Of a DNA stretch of 40,477 bases, positions 8,089-15,772 are shown piece by piece. The notes under the pieces were generated by a model. That model worked only from the letters and a program-made list of their open reading frames with translations, was not told where the DNA came from and ran no database searches. The DNA is from DAINRZ01 sp964634885 (GTDB lineage Bacteria; Bacteroidota; Ignavibacteria; Kapaibacteriales; UBA2268), in NCBI GenBank assembly GCA_964634885.1, contig CAZWLN010000042.1:1-40477 (forward strand). Reading direction: 5' to 3'. The position numbers were made by a program, and so were the translations under genes. Numbering within the stretch: the first letter of the stretch is position 1; each line of letters opens with the position of its first letter.

Positions 8089-9075
8089 ATGAAACATATT
8101 CTTTTGATAGCAGCAGCTTTGTTTACAGTTTACGGTTCAGTGTTTGCAGACAAAACCGGGGATGCAATCAAGTACAGCAACGACCTGATCAATGAACAAA
8201 ACAAAGTGGCAGAAAAGTTCAGCGCTCTTGCCGAAGCCTTGAACACAAGGAAGGTCGAAGCCCTCGATTCGTGCCTCAACGCCCTGAAAAAGCAAACGGA
8301 ACAGTCCATGAAAGTTCTCGGAAAAATGAAAAAATTCGACAACAATAGCAGTTTCCTCACCTCAATGAAGAACCTTGTACAGTTTTACCAGGGCTTGTGC
8401 CGCAAAGACCTTCCGACGCTGATAAAGATTCACAAAAAGAAATCTGTAACGCTCAGCGACGACGATATGGTTACAATGGACAGCCTGACAAGTTCCATCG
8501 TCAAACGGGAAGAGCCGTTGGTCATGGAAATCGACAAATCACAGAAGGAATTTGCAAAGCAGTACAATTTGCTGATAGGCCGGAACAACTTCCAGGACGG
8601 ATCAAAGGATGCCCAGGCAGCCAACAGGCAGATTAACGAAGCCATTGACTACAATGATTCGATCATTGTATTGCAAAACCGTTTTGCTAAAGCATTCATC
8701 GGCTTTACCGACATTGTGCAGAAGAATGACAAATTTGAAGTTGACAGCAGTTTTAAAGATACGAGGAAAATTCTTGACGCGGTCATTAAGGATATGAATG
8801 CCATCGGCGGCTTCAAAGGGGATAACAGTTTCAGGAACGCTGCTATGGACTATTTTACATCATTTGCAAACCTGATGGATAAAGATTTTACGGTGTTCCT
8901 TGAACTGATTGGGAACAAAGCGGGTTTCAGCGAAGAAGACACGAAGCTCTACAATGAGATGGTCTATTCCCTGCCGAAGAGTATCGATGAATACATGAAT
9001 AAATTCGCAGAGGCACAGAAGCGGTTCGCAGAGAAATACAACATAGTTCTTTTTGATAAATTCAAGAAAAAGTAA
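8089..9075 (+). CDS. Secreted helical protein with internal duplication
   Basis: A clear signal peptide (MKHILLIAAALFTVYGSVFA, cut before D21) starts the 328-residue product. The rest is predicted helical and consists of two copies of one ~139-residue unit, about 24-162 and 184-322. Matching landmarks include DAIKYSND / EAIDYNDS, DNNSSF / KGDNSF, RKDLPTLI / DKDFTVFL, LSDDD / SEED and KEFAKQYN / KRFAEKYN. It vaguely recalls surface proteins of Leptospira LIC11966 type, but that is memory, not a search. There is no lipobox and no T9SS tail, so a periplasmic location is most likely. A purine-rich AAGG lies just before the ATG. The convergent gene beyond the repeat element at 9100 is a large T9SS cargo. 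Confidence 0.75.
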   Translation: MKHILLIAAALFTVYGSVFADKTGDAIKYSNDLINEQNKVAEKFSALAEALNTRKVEALDSCLNALKKQTEQSMKVLGKMKKFDNNSSFLTSMKNLVQFYQGLCRKDLPTLIKIHKKKSVTLSDDDMVTMDSLTSSIVKREEPLVMEIDKSQKEFAKQYNLLIGRNNFQDGSKDAQAANRQINEAIDYNDSIIVLQNRFAKAFIGFTDIVQKNDKFEVDSSFKDTRKILDAVIKDMNAIGGFKGDNSFRNAAMDYFTSFANLMDKDFTVFLELIGNKAGFSEEDTKLYNEMVYSLPKSIDEYMNKFAEAQKRFAEKYNIVLFDKFKKK

Positions 9076-9099
9076 TCAGGCCATTTCTAATATTTGATA

Positions 9100-9243
9100 A
9101 ACCCGGATAATGCGTTAGAAGTTGTAAATATCACATATATAATTGATATATAACAAATTACAGTTTTCCCCTCCTTTGACAAGGAGGGGCCAGGGGTGGT
9201 TGGATATTCTGTGTTTTGGGTTATCTAATGCACAATCCGGGAT
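9100..9243. repeat. MITE-like repeat, copy 1
   Basis: A ~144-base element begins AACCCGGATAATGCGTTA and ends with a near inverted copy (TAATGCACAATCCGGGAT); the two ends match at 14 of 18 positions. The centre has a hairpin, CCCCTCCTT (9168-9176) pairing with AAGGAGGGG (9181-9189). A second copy in the opposite orientation is at 24793-24937 and aligns along its whole length at roughly three-quarters identity. No coding capacity is seen. It occupies the spacer between two convergent genes, where it may also act as a transcription stop. Confidence 0.8.
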
Positions 9244-9262
9244 AAACGGCAATATTACGTCC

Positions 9263-9291
9263 CCGGGCAGGCCTGTCAGGCCCTGCCCCGG
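9263..9291 (-). terminator. GC-rich hairpin after the T9SS cargo gene
   Basis: An imperfect but GC-rich stem (CCGGGCAGGCC against GGCCCTGCCCCGG, two bulges) lies 64 bases after the stop of the minus-strand gene at 9355. It lacks a T-run, so it is only a possible terminator or mRNA 3' stabiliser. Confidence 0.35.
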
Positions 9292-9354
9292 CTTTCCTTC
9301 TTCTCACTCAATGCAGCGCCGGGCGTGCAATCTGCCAGGTTACTGCTTTTGTTA

Positions 9355-11733
9355 TTAATATTTGATGAACACGAAAGTTAACACTTCATTGCCGTCGGTA
9401 ACCTTAAGGTAATAGCTGCCCGAAGTCAACTTTGTCCCGTCTATTATTATAGTACCCATACTCAGGGTGCCGTTTTCTGTCTCAGTAACGGTACTGAAGG
9501 CAATGTCGGGAACCAGCCTTGTATTTCCCAACAGATCGCAGACAACGGCCTCGGCTTTTCGGACTGAGCCTGTTGGTGTGAACATCCCGATTTCCGATGT
9601 GGCAATGCCCTGAACGGGGTTCGGATAGACCGGGTTTGCCTGGAACAGCGGCCGGTTGAGTTTTGTGGTAACAATCATGATTGGCGTATGGCAGCGTGTG
9701 TCACCATTGTAATAATTAGGGCTGCCTTTTCCGCTGAAGTATATGATATGCGGGCTGCAGTTATCTCCCAATATCGCGCTGTCGATGTCGGGATCGGCGG
9801 CTGACGGGTAATAGCACACATCGACCGATACTGTTCCGTAGGGAGGAACGGTAAGTGGGAAAACGGACTGCTTAAGAGAGAACTCGATATTGCGGTAAAC
9901 AAAGATGTCGTCGATGACCATCTCTTCTGAAGAGACATTCCTGATTGTAAAAGGCAGGCATTTCCTGTATGTCAGATTGACCGAGTCGAACTCGAGAGTG
10001 TCGGGCATATGGTTAACGGAGACAATATACCTGTTCGAATCAACTTTCACAGTGAATGACCTTGTCGGAGACACTCCTTTGCAGCCGTATTTGTCGGTAA
10101 CTTCGACATAATAGGTACCGGTTTTGTATATTACAAGCTCGTTGTTGCCCTCAGCCACCAGCGAATCTGAAGGCAGCGTAAACCACCTGTAGTTCTCGTA
10201 ACCGGACGCTGTGTACAGTATTGACGGGTCACTCTTACAGAAAACCGTATCTCCTTTGACATTAATCTCAGGTTTTGGGTTGGCTCTCATATAGACCGTT
10301 TTGCTGGCTTTACCCTCGCATCCGTTACTGTCGATTATTGATACCGCATAGGTGCCGGCCGAAGTAACCGTAATGGAGTCGGTAGTCTCGCCGGTTGACC
10401 ATAAATAAGATGAATATTCACCTTTAATATACAGCACCAAAGGCGTACCTTCACAGAGTGAGTCAGGCCCGATGGCGGCGACGGCAGGTTTTGGTGCGGG
10501 GACGATTACCACGTCGATGGTGTTTGAGCTGCCGCTGTCGCACTCGTTACTTGAAGCGGTGACAGAATACGTGCCTGCCTTGCTGACCGTAATCGAACGG
10601 GTAGTCTCGCCGGTTGACCAGAGATAATCGGGAAATTCGGCTGTGGTTGTAAGGGTAACTTCCTGGCCGGCGCAGAGTTTTGTCGGTCCCATTGCCTGAA
10701 TCTCAGGTTCCAACGGTTCGTAGTTATGATATTTGTAAACGCCGTGGTCTCCCACCAACCATCCCGTCGTGTCGTTTACAAACCAGATGTCGTCCATGTC
10801 CATGCCCTTGTCCACACCACAGTTGTCCAAATGCCAGGTTACACCTCCGTCGCTCGTATAGTAAACAGAAGCATCATAGCCGCAGGCCCAGCCGTGCTTC
10901 TCGTCGAGCAGGTAGCTGCCGAACATGGAAGTACCGGTTCTGTATTGGCGCCAGGAAGCACCACCGTTTGTTGTCATACGTATGCCGGATTTGGTAATCT
11001 CGTCACCGCCACAATCTCCGGAGTATGGAACAAGTATGGAATTGCCGACGACGTGTATGTCTTCCTGCCAGTCATTGTCACCTGACTGGGATATAACCGT
11101 CCAGTTGTAGCCTCCGTTTGTCGTCTTCCAGATTAATCCGCTGCTGACGGCGTAGCCCAGACCGTTGGCAGAGTAGAGAGAAATGTCGGTCATACCGGAA
11201 GCCGGATAGCTGTAGGGGATGACGGTCCAAGTACTGCCGGCGTTCGTTGTCCTGCAGAAGTACTGACTGCCGACGCAGCCGCCACCGACAGCCATACCGG
11301 TGTTCTCATCGACGAAGCAGACGCCCCATATACTTGGAGTAATATCCCTCGAGATAATTCTCCAGGTAGCGCCACCGTCTGTTGACCTGTAAACGCCGTA
11401 TGGGCCGGAAGTGTAGCCCACATCTTTCGAAACGAAGTGAATGCTTTCAAGCTGTTTTTCGAAGTCATTAGAAGTACTGTTCAATACCGTAGTCCCGCGC
11501 CAGGTAATGCCGCCGTCCGTAGTCCTGATGACATTGCCGTTGAAACCGCAGACCCAGCCGTAGTTGGGGTCATCGGGAAGGAAATAGACTTCGAGCCAGT
11601 AGTTGTTTTTGTATGTTGCAGGTATGGTTTCAATCTTAATCCAGTCGGCCTTCAGCGGCGCGGCCAAAGACACTGTCGATAACAATAGTAAAGTAACGAG
11701 TCTCAGTCTAATCATCATATTAATCCTATCCAA
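9355..11733 (-). CDS. Secreted BNR/YCF48-like and Ig-like repeat protein, T9SS cargo
   Basis: The 792-residue product has a signal peptide (MIRLRLVTLLLLSTVSLAAPLKA). Residues ~30-340 hold at least six YCF48/BNR-type blades with T-T-D/N-G-G-x-x-W motifs, expected to form a beta-propeller. Three Ig/PKD-like repeats follow (about 341-413, 414-485, 486-565), the first two with a C-x-G start and a YLWSTGETT core, then a Hydin/ASPM-like beta-sandwich (~575-680) and a T9SS type A tail from PVYPNPVQG to FVFIKY. It is therefore predicted to be exported by Sec and T9SS to the cell surface; ligand and function are unknown. ATGs at residues 6 and 7 (base 11718) fit the signal peptide better than the first ATG, and AGGAT lies before them. 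Confidence 0.85.
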   Translation of the reverse strand: MDRINMMIRLRLVTLLLLSTVSLAAPLKADWIKIETIPATYKNNYWLEVYFLPDDPNYGWVCGFNGNVIRTTDGGITWRGTTVLNSTSNDFEKQLESIHFVSKDVGYTSGPYGVYRSTDGGATWRIISRDITPSIWGVCFVDENTGMAVGGGCVGSQYFCRTTNAGSTWTVIPYSYPASGMTDISLYSANGLGYAVSSGLIWKTTNGGYNWTVISQSGDNDWQEDIHVVGNSILVPYSGDCGGDEITKSGIRMTTNGGASWRQYRTGTSMFGSYLLDEKHGWACGYDASVYYTSDGGVTWHLDNCGVDKGMDMDDIWFVNDTTGWLVGDHGVYKYHNYEPLEPEIQAMGPTKLCAGQEVTLTTTAEFPDYLWSTGETTRSITVSKAGTYSVTASSNECDSGSSNTIDVVIVPAPKPAVAAIGPDSLCEGTPLVLYIKGEYSSYLWSTGETTDSITVTSAGTYAVSIIDSNGCEGKASKTVYMRANPKPEINVKGDTVFCKSDPSILYTASGYENYRWFTLPSDSLVAEGNNELVIYKTGTYYVEVTDKYGCKGVSPTRSFTVKVDSNRYIVSVNHMPDTLEFDSVNLTYRKCLPFTIRNVSSEEMVIDDIFVYRNIEFSLKQSVFPLTVPPYGTVSVDVCYYPSAADPDIDSAILGDNCSPHIIYFSGKGSPNYYNGDTRCHTPIMIVTTKLNRPLFQANPVYPNPVQGIATSEIGMFTPTGSVRKAEAVVCDLLGNTRLVPDIAFSTVTETENGTLSMGTIIIDGTKLTSGSYYLKVTDGNEVLTFVFIKY

Positions 11734-12313
11734 TTATTTTTGATATATAAACTTATAAACACAGAAAATGTTTTAAAAGTCTCAAAATTTCTTACTGTCA
11801 TATTTCCACAGGGACATGTTGTTTTGCAGTCCTTAAGATTAAAATTAACAGAGATTCATCTTTAAATAATTGTCTTATACAAAGTGAGTTAGATGATGCA
11901 TTTAATATGAATAACGAAAGCAAGGTTCGGCAATTTATAAGAGGTCAAATAAATCTGTTTTTGCTAATATCCTGAGAATATTTGCAATTACAGGTTTGAA
12001 TGGGGTACGAAAAAAAAAGTTGAGGACATCGGCTGTATAAGTTATTGAAGTTACAATTATTTAAAATTTCCAAGAAAAATAATAAAAAAATATAAAATTA
12101 AATTCTTGTGTGATTACAAAAATTATCACAAATTTATTTCGTGTGGTTTTTGAAAATTGAAATTAGTTTTAACGACGTTAAGACATGAAAGAGTAAAAGT
12201 CACAACATAGATAAAAAGATACCGTAAAAGGGTATTTTTTTTTCTCTAAAAGTTAAAAATAAGATTAAAGTTATTTTTTTCGGGTATTTTATAAGAAATA
12301 AAATAGGGAGACT
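11734..12313. other. AT-rich dnaA upstream region, possible origin
   Basis: This 580-base stretch holds no credible gene. It is very AT-rich and lies directly upstream of dnaA, a usual place for a bacterial origin. I searched by eye for TTATNCACA boxes: there are only weak matches, ATTTCCACA near 11803 (7 of 9), TTATACAAA at 11875, and TGTATAA (reverse TTATACA) at 12034. There is no convincing cluster, and dnaN is not adjacent, so an origin is possible but unproven. Confidence 0.35.
12219..12243 (+). terminator. Small hairpin with T-run in the dnaA leader
   Basis: ATACC at 12219-12223 pairs with GGTAT at 12231-12235 across a 7-base loop, followed by nine T. The stem is short. Since no gene lies upstream on this strand, it may be an attenuator in the dnaA leader or chance in AT-rich DNA. 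Confidence 0.3.
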
Positions 12314-13804
12314 GTGTTGTCCAGAAAATTTGACACTATGACAGCAGAAAGTAGTAACGAAATAGAATTAGTTAAGAAACAGGAATTTGTAGATAGTAAG
12401 CAAAGAAAAAACGGTAACGAAGCAAAGGCGTATTGGACTGATTGCCTGGAGATAATCAGAGACAATGTTTCTACACAGGTTTATAAGACTTGGTTCGAGC
12501 CGATCAAGGCCCTGAACTGGAAAGACAATCAACTGATTGTCCAGGTTCCAAGCCAGTTCTTTTGTGAGTGGATTGAAGAGCATTTCTATCCGTTGCTCCA
12601 GAAAACCATTGCCCAGATTCTCGGTGAAACTGCAACGCTTCAGTACGAAGTCGTTGTCGATGAGAGCAATGATACCCTGGATAAACGTACTATTAAAATT
12701 CCTGCTTTCAGGTATCCGCCAAACGGACAGCAGGGTGTGCTGCAATTCACCCAACCCGGCAGGGAAGTACAGGAATTCAACACGAACCTCAATCCCCGCT
12801 ATTCCTTCGACAACTTCGTCCGCGGTGAAAGCAACCAGCTCGCAAGTTCTGCGGCACAGGCCGTAGCGAAGAATCCCGGAGGGACAAAGTTCAACCCTCT
12901 CGTTGTCTATGGTGAGACCGGACTGGGCAAGACTCATCTTGTGCAGGGCATCGGCAACTCCATAATGCAGAGGAATAGTAACCAGAAGGTTCTCTATACT
13001 ACCAGCGAACATTTCACGCAGGAGTATATTAATGCCATACAGAACAATAAGGTCAACGACTTCATCAACTTCTACAGGAATATCGATGTACTCATCGTTG
13101 ACGACATTCAGTTCTTTGCGGGCAAGGAAAAGACACAGGACCACTTCTTCCATACATTCAATGCCCTTCACCAGGCCGGTAAACAGCTGATACTTACAAG
13201 CGACAAACCGCCAAGGGATCTCGACAATGTTGACGACAGGCTCATCTCAAGGTTCCACTGGGGATTGATCGTGGACATCCAGCCGCCTGACCTCGAAACA
13301 AGAATGGCAATACTCCAGAAGAAGAGCGCCGATGAGGGAATTGAACTGCCCAATGATATAGTAGAATACCTTGCGCGCAATATTACCTCAAGTGTAAGGG
13401 AACTGGAAGGCAGCCTCATCAGCATCATTGCCAAAGTTACTCTCGACAGGCGCGAACTTACGCTCGACCTCGCCAAGGAAGTCGTCTTCGGCGTCTCCGG
13501 CGGCGAACCCAAACCGGTGTCGATGGATGATATTAAAGAAGCGGTTGCCGCCTACTATAAAATGCCTCTCGACCTCATCGAGTCGAAGTCCAGGAAGCAT
13601 GAGATTACTCTGGCCAGGCAGATGTCGATGTTCCTTGCAAAACAGCTTACACAGTTGTCGCTCAAGTCGATTGGGAGTTACTTCGGCAACAGGGACCATT
13701 CGACGGTTCTTCATTCCTGCCAGACAATTGAGAATTACTTGGTAACCGACAGTACCGTCAAGGTTGCCTATGACACTCTCAGGAAAAAACTTATAAAAGA
13801 ATAA
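12314..13804 (+). CDS. dnaA: Chromosomal replication initiator protein DnaA
   Basis: The 496-residue protein has the full DnaA plan: domain I (~36-115, with YKTWFEPIKAL), a linker, the AAA+ domain with Walker A GETGLGKTH (200-208) and Walker B VLIVDDIQFF (259-268), and the C-terminal DnaA-box-binding helix-turn-helix with SRKHEITLARQ and GNRDHSTVLHSC (456-467). It unwinds the origin as an ATP-bound oligomer and loads the helicase. The N-terminus carries ~35 extra residues. The start is uncertain: GTG at 12314, TTG at 12317 (best spaced from the AGGGAG sequence) or ATG at 12338. It stands alone; dnaN, gyrB and recF are not nearby. Confidence 0.97.
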   Translation: MLSRKFDTMTAESSNEIELVKKQEFVDSKQRKNGNEAKAYWTDCLEIIRDNVSTQVYKTWFEPIKALNWKDNQLIVQVPSQFFCEWIEEHFYPLLQKTIAQILGETATLQYEVVVDESNDTLDKRTIKIPAFRYPPNGQQGVLQFTQPGREVQEFNTNLNPRYSFDNFVRGESNQLASSAAQAVAKNPGGTKFNPLVVYGETGLGKTHLVQGIGNSIMQRNSNQKVLYTTSEHFTQEYINAIQNNKVNDFINFYRNIDVLIVDDIQFFAGKEKTQDHFFHTFNALHQAGKQLILTSDKPPRDLDNVDDRLISRFHWGLIVDIQPPDLETRMAILQKKSADEGIELPNDIVEYLARNITSSVRELEGSLISIIAKVTLDRRELTLDLAKEVVFGVSGGEPKPVSMDDIKEAVAAYYKMPLDLIESKSRKHEITLARQMSMFLAKQLTQLSLKSIGSYFGNRDHSTVLHSCQTIENYLVTDSTVKVAYDTLRKKLIKE

Positions 13805-13838
13805 TCTTATTTACATATAAAATTCAGGCGCAGATCCA

Positions 13839-13869
13839 AACCGCTCCGGTTCAACAAGCCGGAGCGGTT
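13839..13869 (+). terminator. Strong hairpin after dnaA
   Basis: A perfect 11-bp stem, AACCGCTCCGG with CCGGAGCGGTT, has a 9-base loop and sits 35 bases after the dnaA stop. There is no long T-run after it, so it is a terminator of the weaker kind or a processing structure. Confidence 0.65.
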
Positions 13870-14086
13870 ACTGTTTAGTGCGCCTCATACTTTTATGGCC
13901 GTCCTTCATTAAGCCTTCATCCTTACTCTGAAGCCGGTCGGTTTTAGGTACGGTCAATCGCTAACCGGCGAAAAAGTACTTCGTACAGAAAAAAAATATA
14001 AAAAATATTAAAAAAACATAACTATAAATATTAAATTGTCTTTTTTAAAAATTATTATTTTTTAATATTCCTGATGGGAGAGCGAA

Positions 14087-15226
14087 ATGGCTGTAACCAC
14101 GACCAGAAGAGTAAAAGGAAGAAACTTCCTGCCAAACAAAGACCAGTTTACTGAGTTAAAAATTACCGATCCCGTTGTAAAAGGCCTTGTGATCGATGTG
14201 ACTGCGAAGACAGAAGTGCTTCGGATGAAGATGGACAGACTCGAAGCAGTTGCAAACGGCGTCCTCGACAAATACCAGAAAATCATACAGGAAGAAGCCA
14301 AAAGGCTTAACGACGAGATTGTAGGTAAAAAAGGCAGAGCCAGGATCGTTAAACCTGCCGAAGCGGAAAAACTCCTCAAAGAAGCTGCACAGATGGCCGA
14401 AGCAACGGAAAAGAGCATCAACAATGCCCTCAAGTCTGTCCAGGGAGCCATCAACGAAGCTGTAAGCGCCGAACTCAAGAAACTCAGCCGTGACGACAAG
14501 AACCTGCTCGAAGCCAGGATTAAGGTGGCAATCGACATTACTTACAGCGTCATCGGCATTGCCGGCAACATCACCAAGATTGCCGTTTCGAGCGGCGCCG
14601 ATGTAAGCTCCTGGTTAAGCCTGGCCAAAGGTTTGTACGACCTGGCCAAGATAATTCAAACTGCCTGCTCTGACCTCGACACCCGCAGAAAGGAACTTGT
14701 AGCCTCCATCGATAAGTATTCGAAAGAAAAAGCCTCAATCGAAAAAGAAATGGATGAAGCTAAGAAATCGAAACTCGGCAAAGCCGTACACTTAGGAAAA
14801 GCTGCCGTCAGGCTGGCCTCCGGTACTGCCGACAAGGAAGCCATCGCCTGCCTCAAGCGCTATAATAACTCGGTAACAAAAGCCCGCAACCACGTTTACA
14901 GCGATTGGTCCCCGAAACTGAACGAGGCGGAAAGAGCTTTCAAAGGCGCTACGACGGTACAGGACGCACAGAAGCTGTTCAAAGCTTTCAACCAGTTAAA
15001 ACATGATTCCGCCGAATTGACAAAACAGATAGACGAAAACGAGGCATTTTCCAAGATGGTGGAAGACGCTTTGGTGAAGATGGGCGCTAAAGTGGACCTG
15101 AGGCCCTTTACGGAAAAGATTTTCTCTAAGGAAGGGCTCATCGAAACAGTGAAATTTGCCAAATCGACATACAGCGCCGCTTCTACTTTGAAAGACATCG
15201 TCGAAGCTATCGTTAAAGCTGTTTAG
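14087..15226 (+). CDS. Orphan all-helical protein with central hydrophobic segment
   Basis: I do not recognise a family. The 379-residue product has no signal peptide and is rich in K, A, E and heptad-like patterns. Two long helical parts (about 30-145 and 190-350) flank a hydrophobic, Gly/Ala/Ser-rich stretch near 145-190 (including ITYSVIGIAGNITKIAVSSG). That plan, helix bundle plus hydrophobic insertion, is seen in alpha-helical pore-forming proteins such as ClyA and the Hbl/Nhe group, but it could also be a cytoplasmic structural protein. A good GGGAGAG Shine-Dalgarno precedes the ATG. The gene is monocistronic, with a strong terminator after it. Confidence 0.7.
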   Translation: MAVTTTRRVKGRNFLPNKDQFTELKITDPVVKGLVIDVTAKTEVLRMKMDRLEAVANGVLDKYQKIIQEEAKRLNDEIVGKKGRARIVKPAEAEKLLKEAAQMAEATEKSINNALKSVQGAINEAVSAELKKLSRDDKNLLEARIKVAIDITYSVIGIAGNITKIAVSSGADVSSWLSLAKGLYDLAKIIQTACSDLDTRRKELVASIDKYSKEKASIEKEMDEAKKSKLGKAVHLGKAAVRLASGTADKEAIACLKRYNNSVTKARNHVYSDWSPKLNEAERAFKGATTVQDAQKLFKAFNQLKHDSAELTKQIDENEAFSKMVEDALVKMGAKVDLRPFTEKIFSKEGLIETVKFAKSTYSAASTLKDIVEAIVKAV

Positions 15227-15292
15227 CGCCGGACTGTGCAGCCGCTGAAGCTGCCTGTCAGTGAGCGGTTCTTTAAACTGTCGGGAATGAAT

Positions 15293-15333
15293 CGCCGGAG
15301 GATGTTGTAATGTCCTCCGGCGTCTCTTTTTTT
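15293..15333 (+). terminator. Rho-independent terminator of the helical-protein gene
   Basis: CGCCGGAGGA (15293-15302) pairs perfectly with TCCTCCGGCG (15313-15322) around a 10-base loop, with seven T at 15327-15333. It lies 66 bases after the stop codon. Confidence 0.92.
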
Positions 15334-15554
15334 CGGGAGAGGGGTGAATGGGTATCCTTCAGCGGTGTTTGTCCGTGTCGGAATCGGACCATTTCCCGGG
15401 TCGATTGTGTTCATCCGCTGCTGTCGGCGTCCGGGCTGTCCGGTTTATGGCCTGCAATATTCCGTAATTCAGGCTAAATACGTCGGGATATATTTCCGTA
15501 TAATACATTATTACTGTTCTACCAGCAATCGGATAAAAAAAGTTCCGGCATTAG

Positions 15555-15573
15555 AAAATGTTACAAGTTTGTA
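15555..15573. promoter_or_regulatory. Shared upstream motif, copy at first arylsulfotransferase gene
   Basis: AAAATGTTACAAGTTTGTA matches the sequence at 20375-20393 at 18 of 19 positions. The core is an inverted repeat of the TTACA-N4-TGTA(A) kind, the size of a CRP/FNR-type dimer site. It lies 199 bases before the TTG start. The regulator is unknown. Confidence 0.5.
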
Positions 15574-15772
15574 GCAGAATAGATGACATAATTTTTACAG
15601 GAAAGCTTATCTTAAGTATTATTTTTTTACTGGCGAAGCAGAGGTGGCTGAAAAGCCACTATTGATAATGGTTCTGAAAAATTCATTTTTTTATATTTAT
15701 CAAATAATAATTTGAGTTGCAATTCTATATCAAAGATGAATTGAATATATCGAATGGAATGGAGATAGAGTA

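Larger units (their letters stand above)
15227..15772. other. Spacer before the first arylsulfotransferase gene
   Basis: This 546-base spacer begins with the terminator of the helical-protein gene. A short open frame (15344-15574) has no family features or ribosome site and is not accepted. From about 15480 the DNA becomes AT-rich and holds the motif at 15555-15573 that is shared with the second arylsulfotransferase gene, plus presumably the promoter. Confidence 0.5.

Noticed and set aside
12368..13171. 267-codon frame antisense to dnaA
   Set aside because: DnaA is certain on the other strand; the antisense frame has no features of its own.
13921..13990. GCCGGT...ACCGGC and GTAC-TTC-GTAC pairings before the helical-protein gene
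   Set aside because: The first has a 30-base loop and the second only four pairs; neither is convincing as a regulatory structure.
15344..15574. 76-codon plus-strand frame after the helical-protein terminator
   Set aside because: No ribosome site, no family features and composition of spacer DNA; it runs into the AT-rich promoter region.
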